A stretch of DNA of 64,000 nucleotides from Chlorocebus sabaeus. Lineage: Eukaryota; Chordata; Mammalia; Primates; Cercopithecidae. The stretch's first letter is position 1. Every line of letters begins with the position of its first letter. Under the pieces are notes generated by a model that was not told the DNA's origin, did not search any database, and saw nothing but the letters and a program-made list of their open reading frames with translations. The stretch is taken from the NCBI RefSeq assembly GCF_047675955.1, contig NC_132911.1, positions 80,599,208 to 80,663,207 on the forward strand, read 5' to 3'. The position numbers and the translations under genes were made by a program. Shown here piece after piece: positions 44,720 to 57,100 of this stretch.

Positions 44720-47680
44720 TTTTTTTTTTTTTTTCCTGTTTCTTCTTTACTAACTGAAGAATACAAACAATTGTGTATAGAAATTGCTGAAAAGGATGGT
44801 TTAAATAAAACAGAAAGGAGATATTCAGAATTATTTCACTACCTCTGTGACTGACTGTGTTTAGGAGTTTTCCTTTTCCACTTAGGAGCATATTAAAGAG
44901 AATGGAGGTTTTCTTTTTTCCTTTCTCATCTTAAAAAAAATATATATCCTTAAGGGAATATTTGATAGTTTTCAAGGTTTGTGGTTTCAATCAGCAGGAA
45001 GGCACACAAAAATAAAAGATGGCCAGCCAGCTGTTTTAACCTCTTGCACCTGGCTTCAGTGTGGGGATCATAAGGTTTATACAGTTATTTTTTTAAATGG
45101 TTTTAATATTTATGGCATAAACTAGGGAGAGCATCACTGGGTTTTTATTCAGTTGCTGGCTGATTTTGGATTTTTAAAAAAGTAAACTCATATTCAGGTG
45201 TGTTCATGTTTATGGCAATGAAGATAGGGTCAATGAAATATGGGGGAAATATCATAAATCTGAAAAGTGAAATGTACCCAAGGAACAAAGAAAGGTCAGG
45301 TAAACCAGCTGTGTAAGTCAAAGCAATAGCACCAACTGTGGGGTTAGACAGGGATAGTGGACTCTGGTTCTATGAAGCGAAAGTTGCCACTTAAAGTTAA
45401 AGATGAGGCAAACATGTTCAGCGCTTTTGTAATATTTTGCAGTTTTTAGCAAATGAGCCCAAATCTGTTCATTAATTTTGAGCTTGTTGGATTATTTTAA
45501 AAGATGCTTCACCAGCAAAGGAAAACATAAAGGAGGCTGAGAAAATCACCGTTTAATATTGCAGAATTTACTGCTTCCATTCTGACCATGAGCCTAAATT
45601 TACACAATGAAATTTGATTATCTCTAATAACAATATTAGATCCTGCACTGGATGGATGAGAATTGAGGTGGTTTTGTTGATTGCAAGGGTTTAATGTTGC
45701 ATTTCAGAATCTGATGTGGTTTGGCCCTCCCTTCCATTAACTGGAAAACCCCTGAGGTTTTACAATTATTTCTTAAAGATAATACATTTAAGATTGCATT
45801 GGTAGGCTGAAGAAAAGTCATAAAGGCAAGAAGGGAAGCCCTTAATAACTCTTGAGATTCAGACATGTTCAGCAGTTAGATTGGCTCTGACTTCACCAAG
45901 GGTCGACAATGTGTCATTTCCACGAAGCCAAATTGCCCTCTGCCTATATGATATTAATGTGCAAATCAATATTTCAGGGATTAAATTTCCCTTCTTCATT
46001 TTTTATGGTTTCTACCTCAATAAGTCTCAAGTCTATTAGAAGAGGCTGGATGATTTAAAATCTTTCACTGCAGAATGGCTTGTCGTCGTCTTGTTTCATA
46101 GACCATTTTAGGATTTTCGTTATAAAGACTAAAGACATCCTAAAGAAGTTGTGAGGCAGTGTAGACCCAGGCTCAATAGTGTAAAGCCCTTGTTTGATTA
46201 AGAACTAAAAGATATTGAAAATATAATATATACGTTTATGTAATATATATGTACATTCTGCTGCTTTAAAAATATTATGTTAATCACCTATTGATTTATT
46301 TCAAAATCAATTGAAGCTCCTTTCTTATTAATGATTTGTTCAGCTTTCTTGAGGACTGTGTTAATTTTCTTAAAGAGTATGCATGAATTAGCTTGGTGTG
46401 AAACTATTGGGGCAGAGGGTTTTTCAATTAGCAATACTTTCCTAAGAAATATTTTCAGAAACCGTTGTTTATGAGAGTAATAACCCAGAGGTGTCATTTG
46501 CATACATTGTTGTGATAGCTATCATTGCATTTTGTGGCTGAATGACTTAGCTGATCTATGTTAAATGAAACCTTCTTCAATTTCTTTTACATTTTGTTTC
46601 TAGCACTTAGTAGGTGCAATGTTTCTTTTTATCCTCTTAGAGAAAGAAAATTATGAAAGAAAATATGTGACTTAACTGGAAAGAGTACAAAGCAGAAATT
46701 TTGAGGGAGGTCAAAATAAAAGATTGTGACTTTATCACATAATCTTGGGAGGGCCTACTGTCTATCATTTGGTGGTGTTTTATAGTCTAAACCCTCTGGA
46801 CCAAGTTCCGCACAGCTGCATGAATTTCATATGTGATAGAACATTTTTTCCATTCAGTGTGAAATGTTCCTTCCTAAAAAACGTACACCAGACTCGCTTA
46901 ATTTAGTCTGTTAAAAGAAATGCACATGAAAAAGGACAAAAGGCTCTTTAATCTCTGCAAGCTGTTTGTTTTTCTTCAAGATTCCTGTCTGTTTGGGTTT
47001 GAAAAGTCATGTTTATTGAGGAGATGATTCTGAGGTGTGACATTAAAATAATATATGATTTTTGGACTGGTGGCCACGCTTCTGCTTAATTTGCAGAACT
47101 ACTTTTTATGCCTGTCAAAACACAGCGTTAATCTATCCTTATTTACAATTAATCTCAATAAAATTAATCTTAACTATGCTTTATTCAGTGGCTTAAAATA
47201 TCTAATTATATTCAATTAACTGCTGTCATAGTAATTAACATTGCTTAATTGCCTCTGCATATATTTATGTAAAGCTCATTAGGTGCTGCTGACTCCTTTT
47301 CCCTTTCCTACTTGCTATTTTTGCTGTTGTCAATCCACGTTCATCTCCCAATGTTCGACAATGTCAATGAGAACAAATTCTTTCTTAACATTTTCTTGAA
47401 ATGAATGTTCCTGCCTTCCTTTGAGAAGATACTCGTTATGAGTCTTTAAAGACTAATCCATCCCCCTCTCTTCATTTTCCTTATCCCTGGTCTCTAGCAC
47501 TCTCACAAAATATGTTCTGTCATTGTTGCTAGAAATATGAGAAGCCAGGTTAAGCTTTGTGTTTATAAATGAGGAGCCTTTCTGTGTCTGCCTAAGGGCT
47601 GTACCCACAGGGAGAGGGTTTCCCCCCTCTTCTAAGACCACTCTAAGGGTTAAAGACTTGGCCAAGGTTCAAACTGAGAA
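44720..47680. other. Repeat-poor non-coding DNA
   Basis: Intron-like or intergenic DNA with no recognised transposon. T run at about 44,714-44,734. A dense TAAT/ATTA-rich block at 47,040-47,300 (ATTTACAATTAATCTC, TCAATTAACTGCTGTCATAGTAATTAAC, TTGCTTAATTGCC) is a candidate homeodomain-bound element. Confidence 0.5.
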
Positions 47681-47689
47681 GCGCCCAGG

Positions 47690-48060
47690 GAAAGTGCATG
47701 TGAATATGTACAAGTTTCATGTAATTAGTGCTTAATTATATTAACATATGCAAATTGTCAACTTAGGAGCTTGTTGAGCTGGCAAAGATCAGCTAGGCAC
47801 AATTGCAGTATTGTTCTGAAACAATAATGGATTTCAAGTTGGATTGTGGAAACACATAACTAGCTATCTAATTTAACTCATACCGTGGTGAAATTTCATT
47901 AGTCTCCATGGAGACTGGTTTAATTGTGCTGACTAATGTTCTGGGCTGCAGAATGTCCTAAAAAGAAAGCGTTGTTTGCCTAATCCACCTTACAATGACA
48001 CTTGTTTGTACATGTTTCCCTTGTGTGAGAATTTGCATATGCAAATAAATAGTTTCTCTG
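47690..48060. promoter_or_regulatory. Candidate SOX/POU/RFX-type developmental enhancer
   Basis: Within 370 bases lie GTAATTAGTGCTTAATTA, an octamer ATGCAAAT (47,748-47,755), inverted SOX cores ATTGTTCTGAAACAAT (47,810-47,825), a perfect palindrome GTCTCCATGGAGAC (47,902-47,915) and a perfect palindrome of two octamers ATTTGCATATGCAAAT (48,031-48,046). No repeat family explains the block. Motif density suggests a conserved enhancer active in SOX/POU-expressing (for example neural progenitor) cells. The tissue is inference. Confidence 0.5.
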
Positions 48061-51000
48061 CCCCATTTGTCATGGCTGTTCATTACCCATGAAGAGGACA
48101 TTGTTACTAGGCTGTTACTGAGTCTCCCAAGACGGGATAGTGTCAACCAGTCCAGCTACATTCTTTCATAATTTGTTTCTGATTAATAGACCAGAGTGAG
48201 TCTCATTCTTTTTGGGCATCTGTAAAAGGAAGGTCACTTCTGTCACAGAAAAGAGTTTCTGCGGTAACTGAAGGAGTTTTTCTTCTTCTTCTTCTCCCTT
48301 GTCCACCCATTGGTTAACATAATCATATTTAAAATAATAGATTCTTGTTCTAAGAATGCCTCTACTAATAATCTCTAGTTTCCTAAAGCAAAAAGATAGG
48401 AAAAGAAAGGAGATTCTGTTATTGGAATATTAATCCTGTTTTTGACAGAAAGGTAAACTGATATAATTGCTTTTCAGTTGAAGGAATGGGGGTTTATACA
48501 AGTGTGAAAGCATCGGAAAAGGATTAGCATTTTTTTGCATAATGAAAAGCTCTGTTGAATAGGGTCCTGAATGGCTGACTGAATGACTAAGATGAAAGGA
48601 AGATGAAAATGCAGGCTTCTCTTTCTTTATGTCTGTGCTCCGCTCTCTCTAAAGTTATGTTTGTCCAAGACTTGAGAAAACAAGCAGGGGCTCAGATTTC
48701 AGCAACTTTATAAGATGCTGTGTTTTCATCATCATTGGGACGTAATGTGTATGACAATAGTGCAGCTAGAAGATGATCAACAGAGGTTTGTATATAGAAG
48801 AGTTTCAGAAACATGCCAGGCTAGCCAAATATTGACTATTGGGTATGAGGAATTCCCAGCACTTTGCTGGCAAAAACAATTATTTTAGAAGAGCCAATAG
48901 TATGGTGTGGATCTTTAATTCAGTTAATGATGGAATATAAAGTGCCTGTTTTTTACCCCATCGGCTATAAATAACTATCTCGATTGGTGAAACACTTCAC
49001 TTGGGAAAGAGTTGTGTAATCTGACTTTTGGCAATGTTAAGTGTTTTAAGTGGCCTATCAGCTTTTGTAGCTGGGAAGGGAGAGAAGAGGGTACAGATGT
49101 ATTTTCTTAAGATTTAATTCATGAAGTTCTGAATGCAGTCTTCATGTTGCTTTGTAGGTGTATTGTGTATTTTATTTAGAGATAAGACTTTAAAAGTGTC
49201 TAGGTATTATAAGTTCACTCTTGGAGACATTTGTAGTAGGGTTCCCTGCCACTAGTTAGGGATGTAACTGGTTATCAGTTGACAATGTGATCAACACTCT
49301 TAATGATGTTTCTTCAACCATCATTAGGACAGTTAAAATACCAAAAGTGTTAAGACTCTTTCAAAGGTGGGAATTGGTTCTTTTGTACATATGTAAATCA
49401 AATACAGTACAGATAATTATTTATATGTATACATTTTAAACAAGCTCTTTCACGTTTGAAGTCACCACTAATGATCATGGCTGCCTCAGAACAGGACTAA
49501 AAGATTTCATCAGATATTAACCCAACTTGTTTGTTGCTAGATTTTAGAACTTCCATTTGCCTCATCACTTTAGCAGTTTTGTTGTTGAGGTACTATTAAG
49601 ATGGTTAGATGGAAACTTGGGAAATCACAAGTATTTTTACATAAAGTGTAAGGGTTGACTCTTGAGTACAGCATATTGTAAAGGAAAACTGTTTGATCTA
49701 TGTTATACAGTCCCCCAAATTTTTTACTAGAGTCCTTTTTAAAATTTGTCAAGAAATTCTGGATTGCTTCAGAAACTTTTATGGTTAACTTTATGATATG
49801 CTTGAAAAAAGTCTTAAAAGAACAAAAAAATCCACATGGAGGCTATTCTTTTACATGCAGAAGGGCTTATTAAGGTATTTCCATAAGAAAATGTGTTAAT
49901 TTAAAAAATAAATTCATTTATATTTTAAGACATTGTTAACCAGGCACCATGTGTTGTAACTGGCAGTTTTCCAGCCACCATGGAAGTGGATCACACATGG
50001 GTTAATAGTAGCTTATGTGATGTCTGCATTCTTATGAAATGGGCAAAAGCCCAGGGTATTCTGATATCAAGATTTTAGAAATTAGACAGAAAGCAGAATA
50101 TATGTTTATATGTGAACAGATGGACACATGTGAGAACTAAAAGTGCACAATTTCTCTTGGCACTTGTTTTAGTTATCCCTGATGATATAACCAAGATCTT
50201 AGTGCACTCACAGTCTTTGATGGCTAAAGACGAAATGGGCTTTTAATGAGGGCTCAGTGGCATTATTTTCTTGCATAAGGATTGTGCCCCTTGTGATCTT
50301 GCTGGACTTGATGTTCTGTTAATTCCCTAGTTTCAGAGGTTCACAAGTTGCCTTGAAAGTTTGATATGGTTTCACATTTGACATACAATCCTCAGTTCAA
50401 GAATGGCTGCTCTCTAGTTTCCTTTTATTTTAAAGGTTTGTGAATAGAATAAAATATTTGCCACTTTAAGGCATATTTGAGTTTATGTACTAAACTTAAA
50501 AGTGATTTTGGCACTAAAGTCATATTTAGTAGGCAGCTTATCTCTAATATAATTAACCACCTTAACATTCTAGAGACTGGATAAAATAAACAAATACAAT
50601 TTAAGAATTTGGGCAGACTAACTTAGTTAATACATCATATTGTCCTGATGGTCCAAGAAAAGTTGTGAGTAGGTGTTTTGGTCATTCAGGTCAGGAGTTC
50701 ACACACCAGCATCATAATTCAGATAATAGATCATTTCTAATGTTTGTCTGACTTGAGGACACAACAGTGCTCAGATGATAATTACTGAATGGTATGCACT
50801 ATAGGACATACCTCTAAAGACAACATTTATAGGTTTCATTGTGTTCTAGCTATAAAAAAGAAATCATTCTGCAAATATTTACTCAAGTCTAAATCATTTT
50901 AACCAGGGAAAATTGACTTTTGGGTTAAAATATGCATTTTATAACTGTCCATAAAATTCTTTTCCTTCACTGTAAAGAAGAAAGGAAATCCATAGCTCTA

Positions 51001-51400
51001 ACAATGTTAAAATACAAAAACATACGAGCTAGTGTATGCCACCTGGTTATATTGTTAAAAACAAAATGAAACATAACTTCTTAAGGGGAAAGTTTTTGAG
51101 GAATCTTAAAGTTTGTCTGCTTGGAATAATAGGTTGAAAAAGACCAATTATTCTTACATTTCCCATGGTATTTTCATTAAACCTGAAATAGTTTGCTAAT
51201 GTGGATTTTCAAAAATATAGTGATTAGTAGTTTTTAAAATACCATAAATTTTGGAACAATGCAATTAATACTTAAGATTTTCTGAGCCCATTAATTGAAA
51301 ATTAGAATTAATCTTCTCTTTTGGTTTACTGGATACAACTGTGTTTCATCATCCCTAACACTCTTACATTCCTGTTCACTAGAGTATATACAGACAAACA

Positions 51401-51401
<1 letters not shown>

Positions 51402-51439
<38 letters not shown>
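51402..51439. repeat. (CA)n microsatellite
   Basis: About 19 uninterrupted CA units. Confidence 0.95.
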
Positions 51440-51441
<2 letters not shown>

Positions 51442-51589
51442 CTACCCTCTTTCCATGTTAGGCCTTTCTTTCCTCTTTAGATGCATTCCTAGTGGTAGCT
51501 TGTGAAGTTTTCCCTTCATAGGCTAAACTTTCATCTTCTGAGAATTGGCAAATATAATCTCATCAGAAAAGAGCAGCTAGGGAGGTAAG

Positions 51590-51815
51590 GCAATTAGAAA
51601 TTACCAAAATGCCAGAGTCTGGGAAGTGGCCTTACCATCGTTCGGTTCAACTAACTAATTTTAAAATATGGGCTATTGAATTAAAGATAAGTTATCTTTG
51701 ATTACCCAGCAAGGTAGGAAAATGTCAAGACAAGAATTGACATATTCAAGCTCTAGGACCAGTGGTCACTCAACTGTATTGGCTATTTGAAAAATGTTTG
51801 TTGAATGAATGAACA
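51590..51815 (+). repeat. MIR/L2-like remnant
   Basis: GATTACCCAGCAAGGTAGG, CAAGCTCTAGGACCAGTGGTC and ATGTTTGTTGAATGAATGAA resemble the second half of an old MIR followed by an L2-type tail. Ends are approximate. Confidence 0.45.
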
Positions 51816-52324
51816 TGAAGGTTGTGGAGATGGTGAAGAGGAGGAAAGGAAAATGTGCATGATAACCTGTCTTGTCTGAGAGAGTGAGCTCTCTGTTATC
51901 GAAAGGAGACAAGTAGAATCTGGATGGCCTCTTGTTATTGTGACTGTTAAACATATTTTTGTGTTAAGCAGGAGGTTACACGAGGTGCTCCAAATGGACA
52001 AGAAGAGCCTACGATTCATAAAATACTGATGATTTCAGTGACTTAAAATGTATTTATCACAATCACAAACATGGTGTGAACAAGAACAAGGCTTCACTTC
52101 CGTGTAAAGAAAGGATATGAAGTCAAGGCTGTGATGTTTTGGAGGCAGCATAATATAAGATCAGACATTTTTTGATTCTGCTTATTTTGCTTTCCTTTTT
52201 CTTTTTAAATCACTTTATTTAAACTTACATTTTAGGTATTTTAACATCTACTACATTTGTTGGCAATCCAATGCTTAATAGGAATTTTATTCAACCTATA
52301 AGTCACCTGGATTACATTTCTGTT

Positions 52325-52440
52325 GTGGGTGCCCTTGTCCAAATTACTTAATCTTCCTGAGCCTCAGTTTTCTCATCTGTATATCAGGGTTGCTATAGAG
52401 ATTACATAAGACTAAAGTGTTGTGAATGTTAAAATAAGCG
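52325..52440 (+). repeat. MIR fragment
   Basis: CCTTGTCCAAATTACTTAATC, CCTGAGCCTCAGTTTTCTCATCTG, TATCAGGGTTGCTATAG and ATTACATAAGA are the central MIR core, well preserved. Confidence 0.88.
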
Positions 52441-53715
52441 ATTGTGGCAGGACCTGACAACTGATCCAAAAGTTCCCTTTTTGTTTTTTCCCAATAATTG
52501 TTTTAAAGTAATGATCAACTAAAGAGCATTTGATAAAGCAAGTCTACATAGATATTTTGAGTAGAGTTTCCCCTCTCTCCTACAAGAAAAATATATGAAT
52601 TTGGCAATGGATATGCCTAAGAGGTGGAGGAAAGAAGTAGTATCCTTCTTTTCATATTTTCTCACCGACAGGTACCCAAATGGCATCTAGGTTGACAGGT
52701 GGATGCTTCTCCACATCTTTATCTGCCACTCCATCACTATAAGTTGGTTTGGTCCTGAGGGGCTTCTCGGTATTTAATGCATTTCTGAATCTTCATTTTT
52801 TTTAAAGAAGCAAATTAAGACAGAAACAGCTTTTCAATAATTCAGACCTTGGTCTATCCACATGAACTCAAGATTCCAGACCCTCCATTAAATACAATAA
52901 TAGAAATGACCGTAATGCTTATTTCAGTCTTGAAGTTGAAAGCCTTCTCTTGAAAGCCACTGAATTAGAGGATTTTCCGACACTGGATTATGTACTTGCT
53001 ATTAATGATATTATATGCTTGATATTGGTGATATTTTCGTATGCCAAGAAAGGGGAATGGATACTATTACATGGTATCCTGTTGACCAAAATTTATACCA
53101 ACCTAGAGAAGAGATCCAGCTATTAATAATCCAATAATATTATGAACCCTTAAATTTTCTTAGGTTATTTTATAGCCAACTTGTGGGTCTCCACCTGGTT
53201 TATCTTTTGGGGAATCACAGTCCTTTACTGTTTTATAATAATGCATTATTCTGGAAGACTATCCACGTTCAAAGATGGTAAATTCATGATGAGTTAATAT
53301 AGATTAGTACAATTTTTTGAACCACCTGGAAACTAACGTTGTTTTTTTAATCTGTTTATTTTTTATACATTTTTTATTGTGATACATATAAGATACACCT
53401 TTAAAATTATTGTTTATAATTTTATGGGAAATCTAAGTGCATTTGGATTATAATTTTCTAATTTTATGTTTGATTATTGTTTAATATTTATGTATGTTTG
53501 GTTCATAACACTTCTTAAAAATAAAAGTGTATGCATAGCCTATATTCTAGTCATATTTATAAGAGGCCCTGGACTTGACATTTCATTTGAAGCACATTTA
53601 TTTAAGACAAAGCATTTTTTAATATTAATCAATATAAGGATATAATTCATGTAGAGAAAGCAATTAGCATCTTAACATTTTTCATGATACTTGTTTAAGT
53701 GTCTCCTCAAATAAA

Positions 53716-53850
53716 ACTGCAGCCTCCATGAGGGTAGCACCCACTTTTTTTAAACACTATATCCACAGTGATGGATATACTATTGGCAAATATTTGGTGC
53801 TCAGTAAATACCTGTTGAATGAATGAATGGATAAATGAATGATAATTAAA
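53716..53850 (+). repeat. L2 3' end
   Basis: CTCCATGAGGGTAGCACCCAC, then GCAAATATTTGGTGCTCAGTAAATACC and TGTTGAATGAATGAATGG form the typical L2 3' terminus. Confidence 0.85.
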
Positions 53851-54009
53851 AACATAAATAGAAAACTTCAGTTTACTATACTACTGGAATCTGCCTTTCC
53901 TCCTGAAATCTAGGTACTGAGAAAAAAAAATCACCTTAAAAACAACTGGACTTGTCTTGGGAAATTCCACAGAGCAAACCATCTTGCAGAGAAATCTAAA
54001 TGGGTTTTT

Positions 54010-54135
54010 ATATTAGAACCATAGATTGTTGCAGTCAGAAGGGATATAGCACAATCCCCTTGTTTAACCAATATGGAAACTGAAGATCATGGAAATTCCT
54101 GGGAAACATCACATAACTACAGAGTACAGCTGAAG
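54010..54135 (+). repeat. MIR-like SINE fragment
   Basis: AGAAGGGATATAGCACAATCCCC, AATATGGAAACTGAAG and ACATAACTACAGAGTACAGC follow the 'fallow' MIR-type order, strongly diverged. Confidence 0.5.
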
Positions 54136-57100
54136 AAATTGAGTGTGTGTGTATGCATGTATGTGTCCTCTTCAGTTTATTTGGCTTAGCTTCTCCCTAT
54201 CCAAAAATTATATAATATTAATACGAGAATAATTTGTTATGCTTCTGCTGGAGATTATTTTTATTTGTGAGATTTTTCCAAGCAAAGGAAGTTTTTAGTT
54301 GTTACAATTCCTGTGCTGGCTGCTCTGGGATTGTAAAGGTAAACTGTTAGAGATAGGACCAAAATTGTCTGAAAGGTGAAAGCTTGCAGGAAAAATAGGG
54401 TGGGTCATTTAGTTCTTGAAATGAAGCAGGGTGCAGATTAGGAATCATTATGGTTTGCCAGAAGTTGCTGGTCATAGAAGCCTGTTTAAGTGCTCACTGT
54501 CAACGAGGAAATCATGGGCAGCACTTAAAGTGGCTCACCTCTGATTTATTCATAAACCTCACACGAGCACTTGGCTTTGTTCTTACTCTAGTAAGGCGGT
54601 CTGATGCCAATAAGAACAGGAATAAAGAGCTCCTTGCATGGTCCAAGACTGAATAGCACTTTACCTCAAAGCTTGACCTCTTTTCTAGAAGTCTGTTATG
54701 CTAGAGTTGACTCTGATTGGCTGTGTCTCCTCAGATGAATTGAGAGAAGAGGTTATAACAAGTATCTACTCTGTAAACTCTATCGTGTACATAACAAGAA
54801 CTATGTGACTGGAACTTGGGTTCTAATGTAACCTAAAGGTTGCCGTGCTTATGCTAAATGGAAAGGCTCTCCTTTTCAGAGAGCTTAAAAGTTTCACATT
54901 TAATAATAGTTTGGAAGGAAACTATTGCTTCTTTCTAATTGAAGAATACAATGATCTCAAAGTGGAATTGTTTTTGATAATCCCTTCCCCGACTAAAGTG
55001 AATTTAAAGAGATTTAGTAATATAAGAAATTAAGGGTTTGAGAATAAAATAGATACTACCCTGTGATTAAAAACAAAGAAATTGGTTGGCCTGCCAATTG
55101 GTAAACCATATTTATCTGGGAAACTTCATTTGTGCCACTTCACAAATTATGCTCTGCTCCAGCTGCCCATGTTGAATGGAAGGGACCTGTGAGAGACAGT
55201 CAGCTGGCTGGTTTGCACTGGGGCAGAGGTTGAGTAGAGTTACTTAAATCCCCAGAGCATCATTTAGTTAATGTTAGTTCTTTTTTTTTTCCCCTCCCCC
55301 TGAGCCTGCCGCCCCACCCTCCGCCCCCGCCCCAACCATCCTGTCCACTCAGGCTTCCCTTTTCTTCTTTCGATGAAGTTGATCTCTTGTTACTTACAGT
55401 GCCTATATTTACAAAAATTTTTCCTCAAATTTTCGCAACACATTACATGAACCCAGAAGAGCCATATTAGGAGATGGCGATGAGAGTTAATGATATATCT
55501 TTAGATAAAGCCATCCTCCCGTGCAATCACATCAGAGTCATCAGCTCATTTGTCATGGCTGAAGTGAAAATGTCAGGACCAATGAGTGTATGAGTGCTGA
55601 AGGGGGCGAAAGGGCTTTTGGAGAGAGACATTTTTGTGCTGGGAGTCGGCCATGGTTTAGTTTTAGCTCCAGGGAAATATTGGGATTAGCCATCACTGTG
55701 TACAAATCCTTAGCACAACAGAATTAGTTGGGAAAATGGGGAGGTGGGGGTCATGAGGATGGGCACATTTCTGGAGACATTCTCCAGGCTACAGGCCAGA
55801 AACTATGGAAAAGAATGAGGTGATTAATAAAATTCTTTTAGGGATATGTTGTATACAGGTTCATCAATTTCAAGACTAAAGTCATAGGTTTGAATGGTGT
55901 CAAGGAAGACCTGCGTAATATACCACTAAATATGTATATGTGGCCTCTGTTTTAAATTTAGCTGCATTAAAAGAATTTCAATCTTAACATCCATTTGAAA
56001 AGTTTTCAGAAAGGTAATATTGGAGTACACAAAGATAACATTCAGGCATAAAGTACTTTTGACATTACGGTAGAATGGAAGTTAACACTTAATTTAAATA
56101 ACAATAATTATGATGAAATACTTGTTGCATTACTGAATTTACACAAAACCAAGAAGCTAAACTTTCTTTACAGAGACTTCATTCTGAAACTTTAATTGAA
56201 AAGCAAGTTATTTTCTTTAGCTGCAGAAGTTCTTATCTTTGATAGACCAATACTAGCAGATTTATTTCATTTTAGGTCCAGTTAACTGTTCTCTTTCAGA
56301 TAATGTACCCACACAACCTTTTCTTGTTTAATTCTATTGATTTACAGTGTTAAAGTGAAATAATCTGATACCTGTTTCCTGCCCTTTGAGTATTTGTCGT
56401 CAAAGAGGCTGATTAGTTTTTTCCCCCAGCTCTTTAACTGTTTTAAATGTATAATTATCATTGCATGTCATTTGATAGCTGCACTAATTGCTGCCAACTA
56501 TTGTCTGTTTGCACTTAATGGTGAAACCTGATCAACATCCTGCTTTGGTTGATGTTTGGTGGTAAACTTTAATTAACTCTTATTGCATTGAAGAAGAGTT
56601 CAAGCTTGGTGCTAACTAATCATTTACCTTCATTATGTCCTGACAGCTCCACTTGTTCTTGGTCCTAATAGATACACCAGTCAGTAAATAAACCTGCAAA
56701 CCTCATGACTTGTAGTTTCTCCACACTGATATTTTGCTACTTAAAGTATAACATAATTGGGCCCAGATAACTAGTTAGTTAGTTTAGTATCTCTAGCTTT
56801 GTAGACACTAATCTTAAATTGCTTCTTTCATGCTGGACAATTTCATTTTAATAGAAACTGTAGATTTGAGATAACATTATTTCTTCAACATGGTTCCTCT
56901 GAACATGCATCTTTTGAATCAATACAATTAAGCTTGTCTCCTGTTGGAATTCTTGTAATTATTTTTCCTGAGATACTTTTCCTGTAATGATATTGAAGTT
57001 AAAGTAATCAGGTTACCAGCAGATCATGTAAAATTCAACTCAAAATTGCTGGCTGCTTGATTTTAATTTGTCTGACATCAAGTTTGTTTGAAAAGGGATA

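Larger units (their letters stand above)
48061..52320. other. Repeat-poor non-coding DNA
   Basis: No gene is seen. Open frames are all short (60-78 codons) and featureless. A CA array (51,402-51,439) and a weak MIR/L2-like stretch (51,590-51,815) are the only repeats noticed. Confidence 0.55.
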
